A DNA stretch of 64,000 bases. Origin: Acetobacter sacchari (lineage in GTDB: Bacteria > Pseudomonadota > Alphaproteobacteria > Acetobacterales > Acetobacteraceae). Position 1 is the stretch's first letter. Each line of letters begins with the position of its first letter. Of the stretch, positions 49,876-59,190 are shown one piece after another. Position numbers and translations under genes: made by a program. The notes beneath the pieces are model-generated. The model saw only the letters and a list, made by a program, of their open reading frames with translations. It was not told where the DNA came from and ran no database searches. Location: positions 214,729-278,728 of the forward strand of contig NZ_JAFVMF010000003.1 in NCBI RefSeq assembly GCF_017377715.1, given 5' to 3'.

Positions 49876-51608
49876 TGAGTTCCCGTCGCCCCATCGGATA
49901 TGTGGTTGAGATCGACGGGCCGCAGCTTCTGGTGAATCTGCTTGAGGATTCCCGTGGCCACGTTGCCGGACACCGCGACGGCTTATCGACCGTAGAGCAG
50001 CCGGGCGATTTGGTCGGTATCGACGCCGGGGCCGAGACAATCATCCTTCGGATCATGACGGTTGCGTTCGCGGAGCCGCGCGAAGTCCACGCCGCAGGAC
50101 GCGGGCGATCCTTGAATGTCCCGCAAGAGCCGTTGCGCCAGCTTCGCGGCCGTGTTGTTGGCTTTCTGGCCAAGCGCGATGGCAGGCTGGCGTTTTCGCC
50201 GCAGGAATGGCGGCTGCCCGTTCTTGGCGCGAGCGTTTATCCGCTTTCCGACATCGAAACCGTGGCGACCATCGGCGCGGCCGGCATCGAGGCCGAACAG
50301 ATCAGGCTGGGCGCAGATTCGCGCAATCGGGCTGTGGAGGTCTGCGCGAACATCGACCAGGTGCTGGGTCGTCACATGGCGATCCTTGGTTCGACGGGCC
50401 AGGGTAAAACACACTTCGTCGCAGCGGTGCTGCAACAACTTGTGCGCCTGCCAAAGTCGCGGATCGTCGTGTTCGACGTCAACGGCGAATATACACCCGC
50501 CTTTGCCCACCTCGGACAGCGCGTGAAGATCACGCAGCTAGGCGGCCCCAATGGCGGGCTTCGGATTCCATACTACGCCCTTGGTCGGCATGGCCTGTCC
50601 CGGCTGCTGATACCGAGCGAGAAAGCGCAGATGCCGGCATTGCGCTTTGCAATCGAGCATCTTCGCTTCGTGGAAGCGGACGCGCACGGCGCGAAGCTGG
50701 CCGGCGGACAGGCCAATGTTCTTTTTGACGACTGCCACACCGGCAATTCCGCCCACGCTAATCAAGCGATGGCTGGGCTAAGGGCGGGAAACACGCCCCC
50801 GGCGAATGTCTGGCCGCACATGCGCGCGCTGTCATGCCTTGCCACGGAATGGTACGTCTTAAAACCGAATAACCAAGGCTGGATGCGCGACACGTTCCAA
50901 TACGGCCATATCCAGTCAATGATTAACCGCATACGCGGTTTGATCGAAGACCCGCAATTCACATCCATTGTCGAAATCACAGGTGGCGCGGGGCTGGCCA
51001 ATCCCTTGAGTATGCAGGACGAATGCGCCGCGCTCGTTCGGGAAGTGTTTGGACCTCCGGTCTTTGGCCAGAACGATTGGTCGGTTCACATCGTCGATCT
51101 TAGCCGCTTGACTCAGGATCTTATGCCGTTCGTTCTCGGCTCGCTGCTTGAGATGTTCGCCGCCGAGATATTCAAGAGCGGTCCCGGCAACACCCATCCG
51201 ACCATGTTGGCCCTGGAAGAGGCCCACCATTACCTGCGTCAGCTACCCGGCGAGTCGGACGGCGGACAGCAGGCGCTCGCCTATGAGCGCCTTGCAAAAG
51301 AGGGACGCAAGTTCGGCCTATCCCTGCTCATCAGCACCCAGCGCCCGTCCGAAGTTTCCCCGACCGTGCTCTCCCAATGCGGCACATGGGCCGTGTTCCG
51401 CCTCAACAACGAAGCGGATCAGCGGGCGGTCGCGTCGGCGGCGGAAACGGCGGGGGTGAACGTATCTCGCCAGCTCGCTGGTCTGGGCCGCGGCGAGGCG
51501 ATTATTTTTGGTGCGGCCCTACCTGTTCCAACGAGACTGTCGGTCAGCCGACCTAACCCCGAGCCGGACTCGAAAGACCCTCCCTTCTTGCAAGAATGGT
51601 CAGCCTAG
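49875..51608 (+). CDS. HerA-like ATPase (DUF87) partner of SIR2
   Basis: A 577-residue hexameric motor of the HerA/FtsK class. An N-terminal HAS-barrel-like region is followed by Walker A GSTGQGKTHFV near residue 171 and Walker B MLALEEAHHYL near 444, then an arginine-finger region (LLISTQRPSEVSPTVLSQC). HerA homologues assemble with SIR2 into a large complex that acts as the NADase. The ATG at 49875 overlaps the SIR2 stop by one base; a TTG just before it is the alternative. Confidence 0.9.
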   Translation: MSSRRPIGYVVEIDGPQLLVNLLEDSRGHVAGHRDGLSTVEQPGDLVGIDAGAETIILRIMTVAFAEPREVHAAGRGRSLNVPQEPLRQLRGRVVGFLAKRDGRLAFSPQEWRLPVLGASVYPLSDIETVATIGAAGIEAEQIRLGADSRNRAVEVCANIDQVLGRHMAILGSTGQGKTHFVAAVLQQLVRLPKSRIVVFDVNGEYTPAFAHLGQRVKITQLGGPNGGLRIPYYALGRHGLSRLLIPSEKAQMPALRFAIEHLRFVEADAHGAKLAGGQANVLFDDCHTGNSAHANQAMAGLRAGNTPPANVWPHMRALSCLATEWYVLKPNNQGWMRDTFQYGHIQSMINRIRGLIEDPQFTSIVEITGGAGLANPLSMQDECAALVREVFGPPVFGQNDWSVHIVDLSRLTQDLMPFVLGSLLEMFAAEIFKSGPGNTHPTMLALEEAHHYLRQLPGESDGGQQALAYERLAKEGRKFGLSLLISTQRPSEVSPTVLSQCGTWAVFRLNNEADQRAVASAAETAGVNVSRQLAGLGRGEAIIFGAALPVPTRLSVSRPNPEPDSKDPPFLQEWSA

Positions 51609-51727
51609 TTCTCTAGGCGAGCGGCCGAAGATGTTAGTTGTCATCGCCGCCGAGGATGGTGTCGCGAGAAGGCGAGGGGAGGTGGCTTTAGCCGTCCTCC
51701 ATTCCATAAGAAGAGATAGAGTCCAGC

Positions 51728-52543
51728 ATGACCGAGGAACCGACCCTGGAAGACCGTCTCGCAGTCGCGTCGAACTTGATGACCTATCAAATGGCACCAT
51801 TTGTGACCCAGATCTCTGGGATACTTGACGCCGATTCTGGCGAGCACGTCGGCTCAGGCGGCTATATTCACTGGCGCGACAAGAGGTTCCTTCTGACCAA
51901 TGAGCATGTCGCAGCAACGGTCCAGAAGCACTCGCTCGCCCGCAAGTGCTTCGATACCGAGGACTACCTTCGGATCAACAATCCATTCGTTGCCATAGGG
52001 GCACCGCATGATCTAGCGATTAGTCCCGTCGATGATCATTGGAACAGCGTTTGCCATAGCGGCATGGCGTTCCCCGACTATCGCTTCGAGGCCAAACATG
52101 CGCCGCTGCAAGCGGAATATCTTTTCGTCATGGGTTTCACGGACGAGAAATCTTACTTCTCAGCCATCGGCCAAATGCTCTTCACACCTGGCACGCCCTA
52201 TCTCACCTAAGAATATGATGAGGCCCTGGAGCCGGAGGAGACACGTCGTCCGATCCGTCACCCAGCTTTTGATCCGAACTATCACTTCGCCCTGCAATGG
52301 CATCCGGAGGCAACGACTTCGACCGATGGAAAGAAGGACTCAATCCCGCTCGATCCGCATGGAATGAGTGGTTCCCTTGTATGGAATACGAGGATCGTCG
52401 AGTTCGCGCAGCGGAACGAACCTTGGACGCCTGGTGTCGCGCGCCTCACGGGCATTGTCTGGGGATGGGACACAGCCGACCGTTTCCTCTTTGCGACGCG
52501 CATCGAGCACGTCGCTCAATTCCTTTCGGAGGCCAATCTCTGA
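51728..52543 (+). pseudogene. Trypsin-like serine protease interrupted by an in-frame stop
   Basis: The first 160 codons give a protease N-terminal half with a His in FLLTNEHVAA and an Asp in APHDLAIS. A taa at 52208-52210 ends the frame, but the same frame continues for 111 more codons to 52543 with the catalytic Ser in HGMSGSLVW. The full 271-codon product (with the stop) would have the complete triad. The gene follows the SIR2-HerA operon by 119 bases and could have been part of the defence island. A sequencing error cannot be excluded. Confidence 0.75.
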
Positions 52544-52916
52544 GCGAAAGGACCACTACAAAGGCAACGGCCGCGCTGTTTCCACCGAAGCTCAGACCTC
52601 TTTTTGCCGTGCTTTCTCCCGAGGCTCGTTAATGATGTAGAGTGCGCTTATCGTGGGATGGTCGCTGTAGAGAATCCACGAATCCAGCGCCCTTACTCTG
52701 GTGGTATCGCGGTTGGTATGGACTTCGGAGCGTGAGCGGAAAGACCAATAACTACAATGCACTCACAACCCCGTTGACCATCGAGTGGGAATGATCCCGC
52801 GTCTGGCGCTGAGGTGATATAAGTTTGTGAATACCGCATAGTTCCGGGGTTTTCGGAATGGTTCTCCGCCGCTCGATATTTTCGTGCGGCGTTTTTGTAC
52901 GCGCTATAAGACAGGT
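52544..52916. other. Gap at the probable right edge of the defence island
   Basis: About 370 bases between the protease remnant and the MerR gene. Base composition drops toward that of the flanking chromosome. No attachment site, tRNA or integrase is visible. A terminator-like hairpin is near its end. The minus-strand open frame in the region lacks protein features. Confidence 0.4.
52867..52897 (+). terminator. Rho-independent terminator
   Basis: Arms cgccgc (52867-52872) and gcggcg (52886-52891) with a 13-base loop are followed directly by TTTTTG on the plus strand. The stem can extend to 9 pairs with one mismatch. It could end transcription coming from the defence island before the convergent MerR gene. 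Confidence 0.6.
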
Positions 52917-53393
52917 TTATTGGCGACGGTTCTTCTTCATGTCGGCTTTCGCTATTGACGTTGCGGAATCTTCGCCCGCCGTACCGCGAAAGCGCTGCGC
53001 GAGCCATGCGGTTACTTCATGATCAAGGACCGGACAGTCTTGCACGGGGTCTTCCCGGGGGCAGGTCATCCTGTGTTCCACATAGCGCTTTGCAGAGCGC
53101 GCTGCGGCGATCGTCTGCTCCAGCGCCGCCACCTGATTCTTCAGGATCGTGCGTCCCTTGTCGTTCGGCCCGGTGGCGAGAACGTCGGTAATTTCTCCAA
53201 GGCTAAGATGGCAGGCGTCCTGCAATAGCTGGATCAGCGCCAGGCGTTTCAGCTCCGGTATATCGTAGAAACGCCGACCGCCCTGGCGCCACGCGGGTTT
53301 CAACAGCGCAATCTCTTCGTAGTAGCGCAGCGCTGATGCGCGAATTCCGAAAAGCCTGGCTACGTCATTGATCGGTAATGGCGCCTTGAACAT
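52917..53393 (-). CDS. MerR family transcriptional regulator
   Basis: A 158-residue regulator. The N-terminal winged helix has INDVARLFGIRASALRYYEE and a GRRFYDIPELKRLALIQLLQ segment; a dimerisation coiled coil follows, and the C-terminal part contains CPREDPVQDCPVLDH with two Cys residues that could bind metal or act as a redox sensor. It is divergent from the esterase gene across 128 bases. The start at 53393 is chosen for the family N-terminus. The effector is unknown. Confidence 0.9.
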   Translation of the reverse strand: MFKAPLPINDVARLFGIRASALRYYEEIALLKPAWRQGGRRFYDIPELKRLALIQLLQDACHLSLGEITDVLATGPNDKGRTILKNQVAALEQTIAAARSAKRYVEHRMTCPREDPVQDCPVLDHEVTAWLAQRFRGTAGEDSATSIAKADMKKNRRQ

Positions 53394-53463
53394 GTTTCTG
53401 GTCGGCGGCTGTAGCCACCCCCCCCGTGTGACACTGCCAGACTCAGCGGCCCCATAAATGGGC

Positions 53464-53494
53464 TTGAACTCAAGTTCACTTGAACTTGTATCGT
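53464..53494 (+). promoter_or_regulatory. MerR-type promoter of the esterase gene
   Basis: A -35 TTGAAC (53464-53469) and a -10 TATCGT (53489-53494) are separated by 19 bases, the long spacing that MerR proteins correct by twisting DNA. The spacer and -35 contain overlapping dyads: tgaact/agttca, tcaagt/acttga and aagttc/gaactt. The MerR protein encoded next door is the obvious binder. Confidence 0.7.
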
Positions 53495-53521
53495 CACGGC
53501 CAGTGAGGGAGCAAGGAGAAT

Positions 53522-54673
53522 ATGACAATGCAAGCCATGGTGAATGGAACGGTCGAAGTCGGGTTCGAACAAGTGCGGGAGGCGTTCAATACGATTGCGA
53601 TGGCGGAGGACGGGCTTGAAGCGCAGCTTGCGATTTATCATCGTGGTGAGCGTGTCGTCGATTTGTGGACGGGGCCGTCGATAGATGCCGACACGTTGCT
53701 CGGCGTCTATTCTGTGAGCAAGGGTGCCGCTCATCTGGTCGTCGCGTTGCTGGTTCAGGATGGGATACTCGACCTTGACGAAAGGGTAAGTCACTACTGG
53801 CCAGAATTCGCCGCCGAAGGAAAAGCGGCGCTCACGTTGAGAGAGTTGCTGGCGCATCGTTCCGGTCTGGTGGGTTCTTATCGAGGGTTCACCACTCGGG
53901 AACTTTCTGACGAACGGCATGTGGCGGCGCAACTCGCAGCGCAACGTCCGTTCTGGCGACCCGGCGCGGCGTTCGGCTATCATGCGTTGCTGATCGCCGC
54001 GCTGTCTGGTGAAGTGGCGCGGCGGGTAACTGGCCGCAGTATTCAGCAGATATTTGCGGAACGAATCGCCGTTCCGCGAGGCATAGACTTTCACCTTGGC
54101 CTGCCCGAGGCGCTGGACGGACGTTTTCGCCCCTCTGAAGCTCCGAGACCCACGCCCGAGCAGCTTATTCAGCTTGCCGCCACCGCTACCGGCCCGAACA
54201 GCATCACGGGCATTGCTTTCAACCGTCATGCTCCAGGTAATCCCGAGGTATGGGAGCTGCCTAACATCGAAGCTGTCCGGCGCATCGGTCCCGCGTCTTT
54301 CGGCGGCGTCGCCACGGCCCGCGCGATGGCGAAGATGTATGCAGCGGCAATCAGCAGGGTTGACGACCACGAACCATTGCTTTCGCCGGAAACTGCGCGG
54401 GACTTCGCTCAGGTGCAGTCGATCGGGTACGACATGGTGACGAGAGGACACTTGGCGTTCGCGGTCGGATTTCATGCGACCTCAGAGTACTACCCTGCGC
54501 TTGGCGCGGGCACATTTGGGCATAGTGGCGCTGGTGGCCAGCAGGCGTTCGCAGATCCTCGGCACGAACTTGCGTTTGGTTATGTTCGCCGCCAACTGAC
54601 GTTACAGTGTGTTGGAACCGAGGATATCAGGCGGCTTGTCACTGCTGTTATAGACAGCGTGCAGCATCGCTAA
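53522..54673 (+). CDS. Beta-lactamase-fold serine hydrolase (family VIII esterase-like)
   Basis: A 383-residue serine hydrolase of the class C beta-lactamase fold. The nucleophile is in the S-x-x-K motif (SVSKG near residue 65), followed by the Tyr in GYHALLIAA near 155 and HSGAGG near 337, replacing the KTG triad. This layout fits EstB-like esterases more than drug-hydrolysing enzymes. No signal peptide is seen, so it is cytoplasmic. It has an aaggag site 7 bases upstream and a MerR-type promoter. Confidence 0.85.
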   Translation: MTMQAMVNGTVEVGFEQVREAFNTIAMAEDGLEAQLAIYHRGERVVDLWTGPSIDADTLLGVYSVSKGAAHLVVALLVQDGILDLDERVSHYWPEFAAEGKAALTLRELLAHRSGLVGSYRGFTTRELSDERHVAAQLAAQRPFWRPGAAFGYHALLIAALSGEVARRVTGRSIQQIFAERIAVPRGIDFHLGLPEALDGRFRPSEAPRPTPEQLIQLAATATGPNSITGIAFNRHAPGNPEVWELPNIEAVRRIGPASFGGVATARAMAKMYAAAISRVDDHEPLLSPETARDFAQVQSIGYDMVTRGHLAFAVGFHATSEYYPALGAGTFGHSGAGGQQAFADPRHELAFGYVRRQLTLQCVGTEDIRRLVTAVIDSVQHR

Positions 54674-54823
54674 TTTTCTTTTCCAGCAGATATCGCATAA
54701 TGGTGGCAGACTCGATCATAGCGCAAGGCGACTATGGTCGTCGGCGGAAAAGAGCGGGAGAGGGTCTCTCACGACTGTTTTTAAGAGGCGACGTTTAGCG
54801 CGATCTGAGGTTGGGCAAGGGGG

Positions 54824-55396
54824 TTAGGAAAGTAACCCTAATTTGTGATAATTTCCTATTATTTCGTCAAAGACGGAGATGTCGGATCGACTCTTTGCAA
54901 GAAGCTGCGCGCCGGACACAGCGGAAAAAACCGCCTGCGCCCGCAGAGTGCGGTCTTCGGGGGAGAGGTTCGCTGAGGTCTGCACCACCGCGCTGAGCCA
55001 CCTGATATTGACATCGACGAACGTCTGAACCTCCTGCTTCACCACGTCGGGCAGATCGTCGTACTCCGCGCTCATAAAGCTGCACAGACAGAGTCTGTTT
55101 CCATTTTGAAGTGAACGCCTGAATATCTCGGGGTAGCGAAGCAGGCATTGTTGGGGCGAAGGATTGGCTTCTTGCAGTTTTTTTAAATCCGCAAGCGTAT
55201 CCTCCCAGTAACGTCGCGCCACGGCCGCGCCCAGGTCGGCTTTGCTGGGAAAATGATAGTATATGCTGGCAGCTTTTATGCCGACATCGTTCGCTATATC
55301 GCGAAAATTTAGCCCGCCATATCCGTGGATCTGAGCTGTGCGCTTTGCGACGGCGAGAATGGCTTCTCGAGCATTGGGATTGGCCTTGAGGTTCAC
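54824..55396 (-). CDS. TetR family regulator
   Basis: A 190-residue repressor. The N-terminal helix-turn-helix (GGLNFRDIANDVGIKAASIYYHFPSK) is typical and the C-terminal domain is of the TetR_C type with a CLCSFMSAEY Cys-rich turn. The start is GTG, with aaggcgg upstream. Its operators probably lie between it and the divergent GST gene, which it is likely to repress. Confidence 0.9.
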   Translation of the reverse strand: MNLKANPNAREAILAVAKRTAQIHGYGGLNFRDIANDVGIKAASIYYHFPSKADLGAAVARRYWEDTLADLKKLQEANPSPQQCLLRYPEIFRRSLQNGNRLCLCSFMSAEYDDLPDVVKQEVQTFVDVNIRWLSAVVQTSANLSPEDRTLRAQAVFSAVSGAQLLAKSRSDISVFDEIIGNYHKLGLLS

Positions 55397-55413
55397 CGGG
55401 TTGCCGCCTTTCG

Positions 55414-55487
55414 CCTACCATCTGACAGATAAGGCTTGACGATGCAATTGCAAAGCGCCACGGTTGCCTACCATCTGGAAGGTAGAT
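55414..55487. promoter_or_regulatory. Twin TetR operator candidates
   Basis: The 11-base word cctaccatctg occurs at 55414-55424 and again at 55467-55477. The first copy is part of cctaccatctgacagataagg with atctg/cagat arms; the second is part of cctaccatctggaaggtagat with ctacc/ggtag arms. Both lie between the TetR and GST starts. The remainder of 55488-55740 is a normal 5' region without a gene. Confidence 0.6.
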
Positions 55488-55740
55488 AACTTTGGCGCTG
55501 GACGCGCGTGCCTCAGTTCGTGTCGGCGGGGGGGCGTCAGAAAGGCCCGGGAACCTGCCTCAACAGTCTTATCATGGAGAAAATCGCTTTTGAGTCAGAA
55601 GCGTTAACGAAAATTTTTCTAATCACGCGCGAGTCCCGGGACACGATTTCGTCCGGGTTATCGGCGTGAATTCACTGGCGGTTGCGTACGCCCGGGCTCT
55701 CAGGTTGCGTGTCCCGGCGGGTCTGCAAGGGAAGATGAAG

Positions 55741-56379
55741 ATGAAGATTTATGATTGGCCCACAGGACCTTATCCTGCTCGTGTGCGGATCGCCCTGACT
55801 GAGAAGGGCATGGAGTCCGAAATCGCGTTCGAAACGGTTGATCTTTGGAAGGGAGAGCACAAGATGGCGGGCTTCCTGAAGAAGAACTACTCCGGCACCT
55901 TACCGGTGCTGGAACTCGACGACGGCGCGTTCATCGCCGAATGTACGGCCATCACCGAATATTTTGATAATCTTGATGGCAATCCGATTTTGACCGGGAA
56001 TACTTCCCGCGAGAAGGGAGACATCCACATGATGAGCAAGCGCGCCGAACTGGAGGTGATGGATGCGGTCAGCGTCTACTTCCACCATGCGACGCCAGGC
56101 CTTGGGCCGGATGTGGAACTCTACCAGAATAACGAATGGGGTTTGAGGCAACGGGACAAAGCTCTGAGGGGTATGCGTTATTTTGATTCCGTCCTGCGAG
56201 AGCGTTCATTTGTCGCTGGCGACAAATTCTCGATGGCCGATATCACCCTTGTCGGCGGCCTGATCTTTGCGGCGATTGTCGACCTGCCAGTTCCTGGAGA
56301 ATGCACCGCTTTACTGGCATGGTACGAGAGAATGAAAGAGCGCCCTAGCGTGTCCAAACAGCTTGCACTTAAAGCATAG
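55741..56379 (+). CDS. Glutathione S-transferase family protein
   Basis: A 212-residue GST. The N-terminal thioredoxin-like domain (MKIYDWPTGPYPARVRIAL, NYSGTLPVLELDDGAFIAE with the cis-Pro) is followed by a helical C-terminal domain (FVAGDKFSMADITLVGGLIF). It would join glutathione to electrophiles. An aaggga site lies 8 bases before this ATG; ATG codons upstream were rejected. Control by the TetR gene is inferred. Confidence 0.9.
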   Translation: MKIYDWPTGPYPARVRIALTEKGMESEIAFETVDLWKGEHKMAGFLKKNYSGTLPVLELDDGAFIAECTAITEYFDNLDGNPILTGNTSREKGDIHMMSKRAELEVMDAVSVYFHHATPGLGPDVELYQNNEWGLRQRDKALRGMRYFDSVLRERSFVAGDKFSMADITLVGGLIFAAIVDLPVPGECTALLAWYERMKERPSVSKQLALKA

Positions 56380-56745
56380 AATAAAAAACGCTTATTTAGC
56401 ATCGGGCCGTTTTCGTCTTCGGGGCGTCTGTGGGGACTCGCGGCGCTGAGATTGAGTTTGTAAATTAGAAAAGTCGTCGCGTGGCACTGTTGCGCCGCTA
56501 AACCAAAATTTTTACGGCCGCAGTGCTCTCTACTCACATCAAAATTCTGATGGCCGAAGCTTCTGCGTGTCTAAATAGAAGCGAAATCTTACGCGCGTCC
56601 GATATTTTTTCCGATTGTACGGTGATAGAAGGCTACGTGGACGAAACTAACTGCGTGGGCGAATGATCGCATCCGCCAACTTTTTTTGACGCCCGATCTC
56701 TTTCTGTAAATTGTTCGCCCGCAGGGCGCCGTGTGCGACCGGGTG
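56380..56745. other. AT-rich gap without a gene
   Basis: About 366 bases between the GST and the convergent YceI gene. It is AT-rich compared with its flanks and contains no open frame with protein features and no clear terminator hairpin with a T-run. Confidence 0.4.
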
Positions 56746-57303
56746 TCAATTCAGCGTAATGACTGTTTCGGTGCGAACATGAGGATCGACCGTATTCAGC
56801 ATTGTGCTCAAACCCCACTGGCGTTGATCGAAAGTTGTGGCGCTTGCGATCTTCGTCAACGTGTTTTTCTGGAAAACCATGTTAACATCGAAGGTCAGCG
56901 GGTGGGTTTGTCCCCTCATGGTAAGCGAACCGACCAGTTGCGTACGCACTTTACCATTGTGGATCGTTGGGTGGCAGTCGCCAACATAATGCATGGCGGG
57001 ATGGTCGTCGCCATCAAGCATCAGCCCTGACAGCATCACGGTGCGCAGAACGGCGCTGCCGACTTTGATGGAATTGACGTCCATCGTAAGATCAACGTGG
57101 CAGGTCTGGTCAGTCAGGTTGTAAGTCAGACTCCCGCCAAGTTTCTCGAACGATCCATCGATGTCGGCGACGGCGCTTTTCGCGTGCAGCGTCGCCTGCG
57201 TGTTCGAAGGCGTCAGCGTAACGTGCTGGGGGGCTGCGTTCGCGATCGGAACGAGGATCGGGCTGGCGCACAGGAGAAAGAGTGTGGACAGAGCGTGTTT
57301 CAT
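56746..57303 (-). CDS. YceI family protein
   Basis: A 185-residue periplasmic protein: signal peptide of 23 residues (ending IANA), then the YceI lipocalin-like barrel (AKSAVADIDGSFEKLGGSLT, MLDGDDHPAMHYVG, LTFDVNMVF, GLSTMLNTVDPHV). The family binds isoprenoids or other lipophiles in some bacteria. The promoter is not resolved in the 250-base gap to the efflux operon. Role in this organism unknown. Confidence 0.9.
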   Translation of the reverse strand: MKHALSTLFLLCASPILVPIANAAPQHVTLTPSNTQATLHAKSAVADIDGSFEKLGGSLTYNLTDQTCHVDLTMDVNSIKVGSAVLRTVMLSGLMLDGDDHPAMHYVGDCHPTIHNGKVRTQLVGSLTMRGQTHPLTFDVNMVFQKNTLTKIASATTFDQRQWGLSTMLNTVDPHVRTETVITLN

Positions 57304-57555
57304 GCGGCGTCAACGCGCATGAGGCATGAAAGATGCCGCGTTTTCATGGCGAAAGAAGGAATTTCGCAACGTTGATCGCTTTTTTGTCCACGGGCCGTTC
57401 ATGGATTAACGGCCGAGGCGCATGCGCTGAGGTGAAACCAATCTGGAAGCGCTTCCAGCTTATGAGCAGTTTGGTTCGAATGCGCACCATATGGCTCGCT
57501 GGCCCGGTTCATGTGTCGTCGCGACGTCGGAGCGGGTATCGCTGTGTTCGCGCCG

Positions 57556-59190
57556 CTACGGCGCTCCCATGGACGACGCCATGGGGACATCCTCCGCAGT
57601 TCCGAGTGCGCCTGCAGAAAACGCGAGACTGGCAGCGGAGATCAGCGCCGCGTAATAGGCGTCCGATCGTGTCAGACGGGCGTCGAACAGGCCATTCTGG
57701 GCCAGAGACGCTTGGGTGACGGAGCCGACGCCGCTGCGATATGCGGTGAAAGCGGCGTCGAATGTCGTGCGCGCGGCGGTTTGCAGCCGGTCCGACGCGG
57801 CATAGGCGCTGAGGCTGGTCCGCAGGCTGTTCTGTGCGGCCACGATTTGTCGAACGGAGTCGTCGACGGTCTGACGCAGGGTGACGCTGGCGGTGTCTGA
57901 TTGGTTCTGCGCTTGTCGGACGAGCGCGGCGCGTGTGCCGCCATCGAAAATCGGCACGGTAATGCCGCCGAGGATCAGGCTGCTGAAATTATTGGTGGAC
58001 AGGTTCAGCGTCGGAGAGGAGTCGGATCCAACGCCCGGAACCGAGGACAGCGAAAGGCCGCCCGTGCTGTAAGCGACGTTTCCGGTGAGGAAAATTTTTG
58101 GCAGAAACTCTGCTTTCGCGGCGACGACGCGACTTTGCGCCGATCGGGCGGTCGCGTAGGCGGCCAGAACGTCGGGTCTGCGGGATACGGCTTGGCGAAC
58201 CATGGCGTCGGTCATGCGCATGTCGGAAAGGGCCAGAGGGCGGTTGGAAATATCCTGTGTCTGCAGGCGGGTTTCGGGCGACACGCCCATGGCGGTCATG
58301 AGGTCGAGATAACGATTCTCCGCTTCGCCTTCGGCCTGTACAAGGCGAAGTTCCGCCTGTGCGGTCGCCTGCTGCGTTTGGGTGACGTCGACGATCGTGC
58401 CCTGGCCTTGCTTCAGGCGGGCTTCGGCCGCTTTCTGGACCTGCCGCGCATTGTCCAGCGCCTCGCGGATCAAGATGACGCGGGCCGCCGCTGCGGCATG
58501 TGTGTAGAACGCCAGAGAGACGCCGTAGATGACCTTTTGATGGGCCGCCGTGAACAGGATGTTGCTGGCGATCTGCGCCTGCTGCGCCGCGTCGATAGTC
58601 GCCTCGCGCTTGCCGAAATCGAACAGCAGCCACTCAATGCTTAATGTCTGGACTTCGCCGCTGCCGGAGGTGTTGTTGCGTACGCCGTTGGTCAGGTTAC
58701 GCAGATCGCTCGCACCAGCGTTAAATGCGTCGCCGATAACGCCGCCATTACTGATGGAGGGGTTGGCCCCATTGTTGCGCGTGTGGTTGTAGCCCCCTAC
58801 CACCGTGGCGCTGAGGCGAGGCAGATAGCTGCTGCGTGCAATTCCGACAGCCAGAGCGCTGTCGCGCGCAGTGTTCCATGCCCTGCGGGTGAATGGATTG
58901 GCCGATTGCGCGATATCGATGAGATCGACCAGCGAGTAGGCGCGGTTTGCGGTGATGTCCGGAGAGGCGTCCCGCGGGTGAATGGCCGTGTTGGCGGGAA
59001 GCGCGAAGCCGGGCGGCAGCGCCAGACCCTGTGCGTGTTCTCGTCCCGGCAGGATTTCTCCGCTTTGGGAGACGTTGGGTTTCCACGGAGCGTCGGGATG
59101 CGCCGGGGCAGTCTGGAGAGCGTCCGTGGCGCATGCGCCGAGGCAGCAGAGCGTGACGCTGGCCACGGAGCGAAAATACAGGGCGTTCAT
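57556..59190 (-). CDS. mdtP: Outer-membrane efflux lipoprotein, NodT/MdtP type
   Basis: A 544-residue TolC-like channel protein. The N-terminal lipobox is LGAC in CCLGACA, so it is lipid-anchored. Two OEP repeats follow, with long helices (AQAELRLVQAEGEAENRYLD, VRQAQNQSDTASVTLRQ). The last gene of a four-gene operon, overlapping the FUSC gene by 4 bases; the order ytcA-mdtN-mdtO-mdtP is that of E. coli. It is slightly longer than the E. coli protein. Confidence 0.85.
   Translation of the reverse strand: MNALYFRSVASVTLCCLGACATDALQTAPAHPDAPWKPNVSQSGEILPGREHAQGLALPPGFALPANTAIHPRDASPDITANRAYSLVDLIDIAQSANPFTRRAWNTARDSALAVGIARSSYLPRLSATVVGGYNHTRNNGANPSISNGGVIGDAFNAGASDLRNLTNGVRNNTSGSGEVQTLSIEWLLFDFGKREATIDAAQQAQIASNILFTAAHQKVIYGVSLAFYTHAAAAARVILIREALDNARQVQKAAEARLKQGQGTIVDVTQTQQATAQAELRLVQAEGEAENRYLDLMTAMGVSPETRLQTQDISNRPLALSDMRMTDAMVRQAVSRRPDVLAAYATARSAQSRVVAAKAEFLPKIFLTGNVAYSTGGLSLSSVPGVGSDSSPTLNLSTNNFSSLILGGITVPIFDGGTRAALVRQAQNQSDTASVTLRQTVDDSVRQIVAAQNSLRTSLSAYAASDRLQTAARTTFDAAFTAYRSGVGSVTQASLAQNGLFDARLTRSDAYYAALISAASLAFSAGALGTAEDVPMASSMGAP

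Noticed and set aside
56483..56493. ggcactgttgc, similar to the end of IS26-family elements
   Set aside because: Only 11 bases match, with no partner repeat and no transposase nearby.
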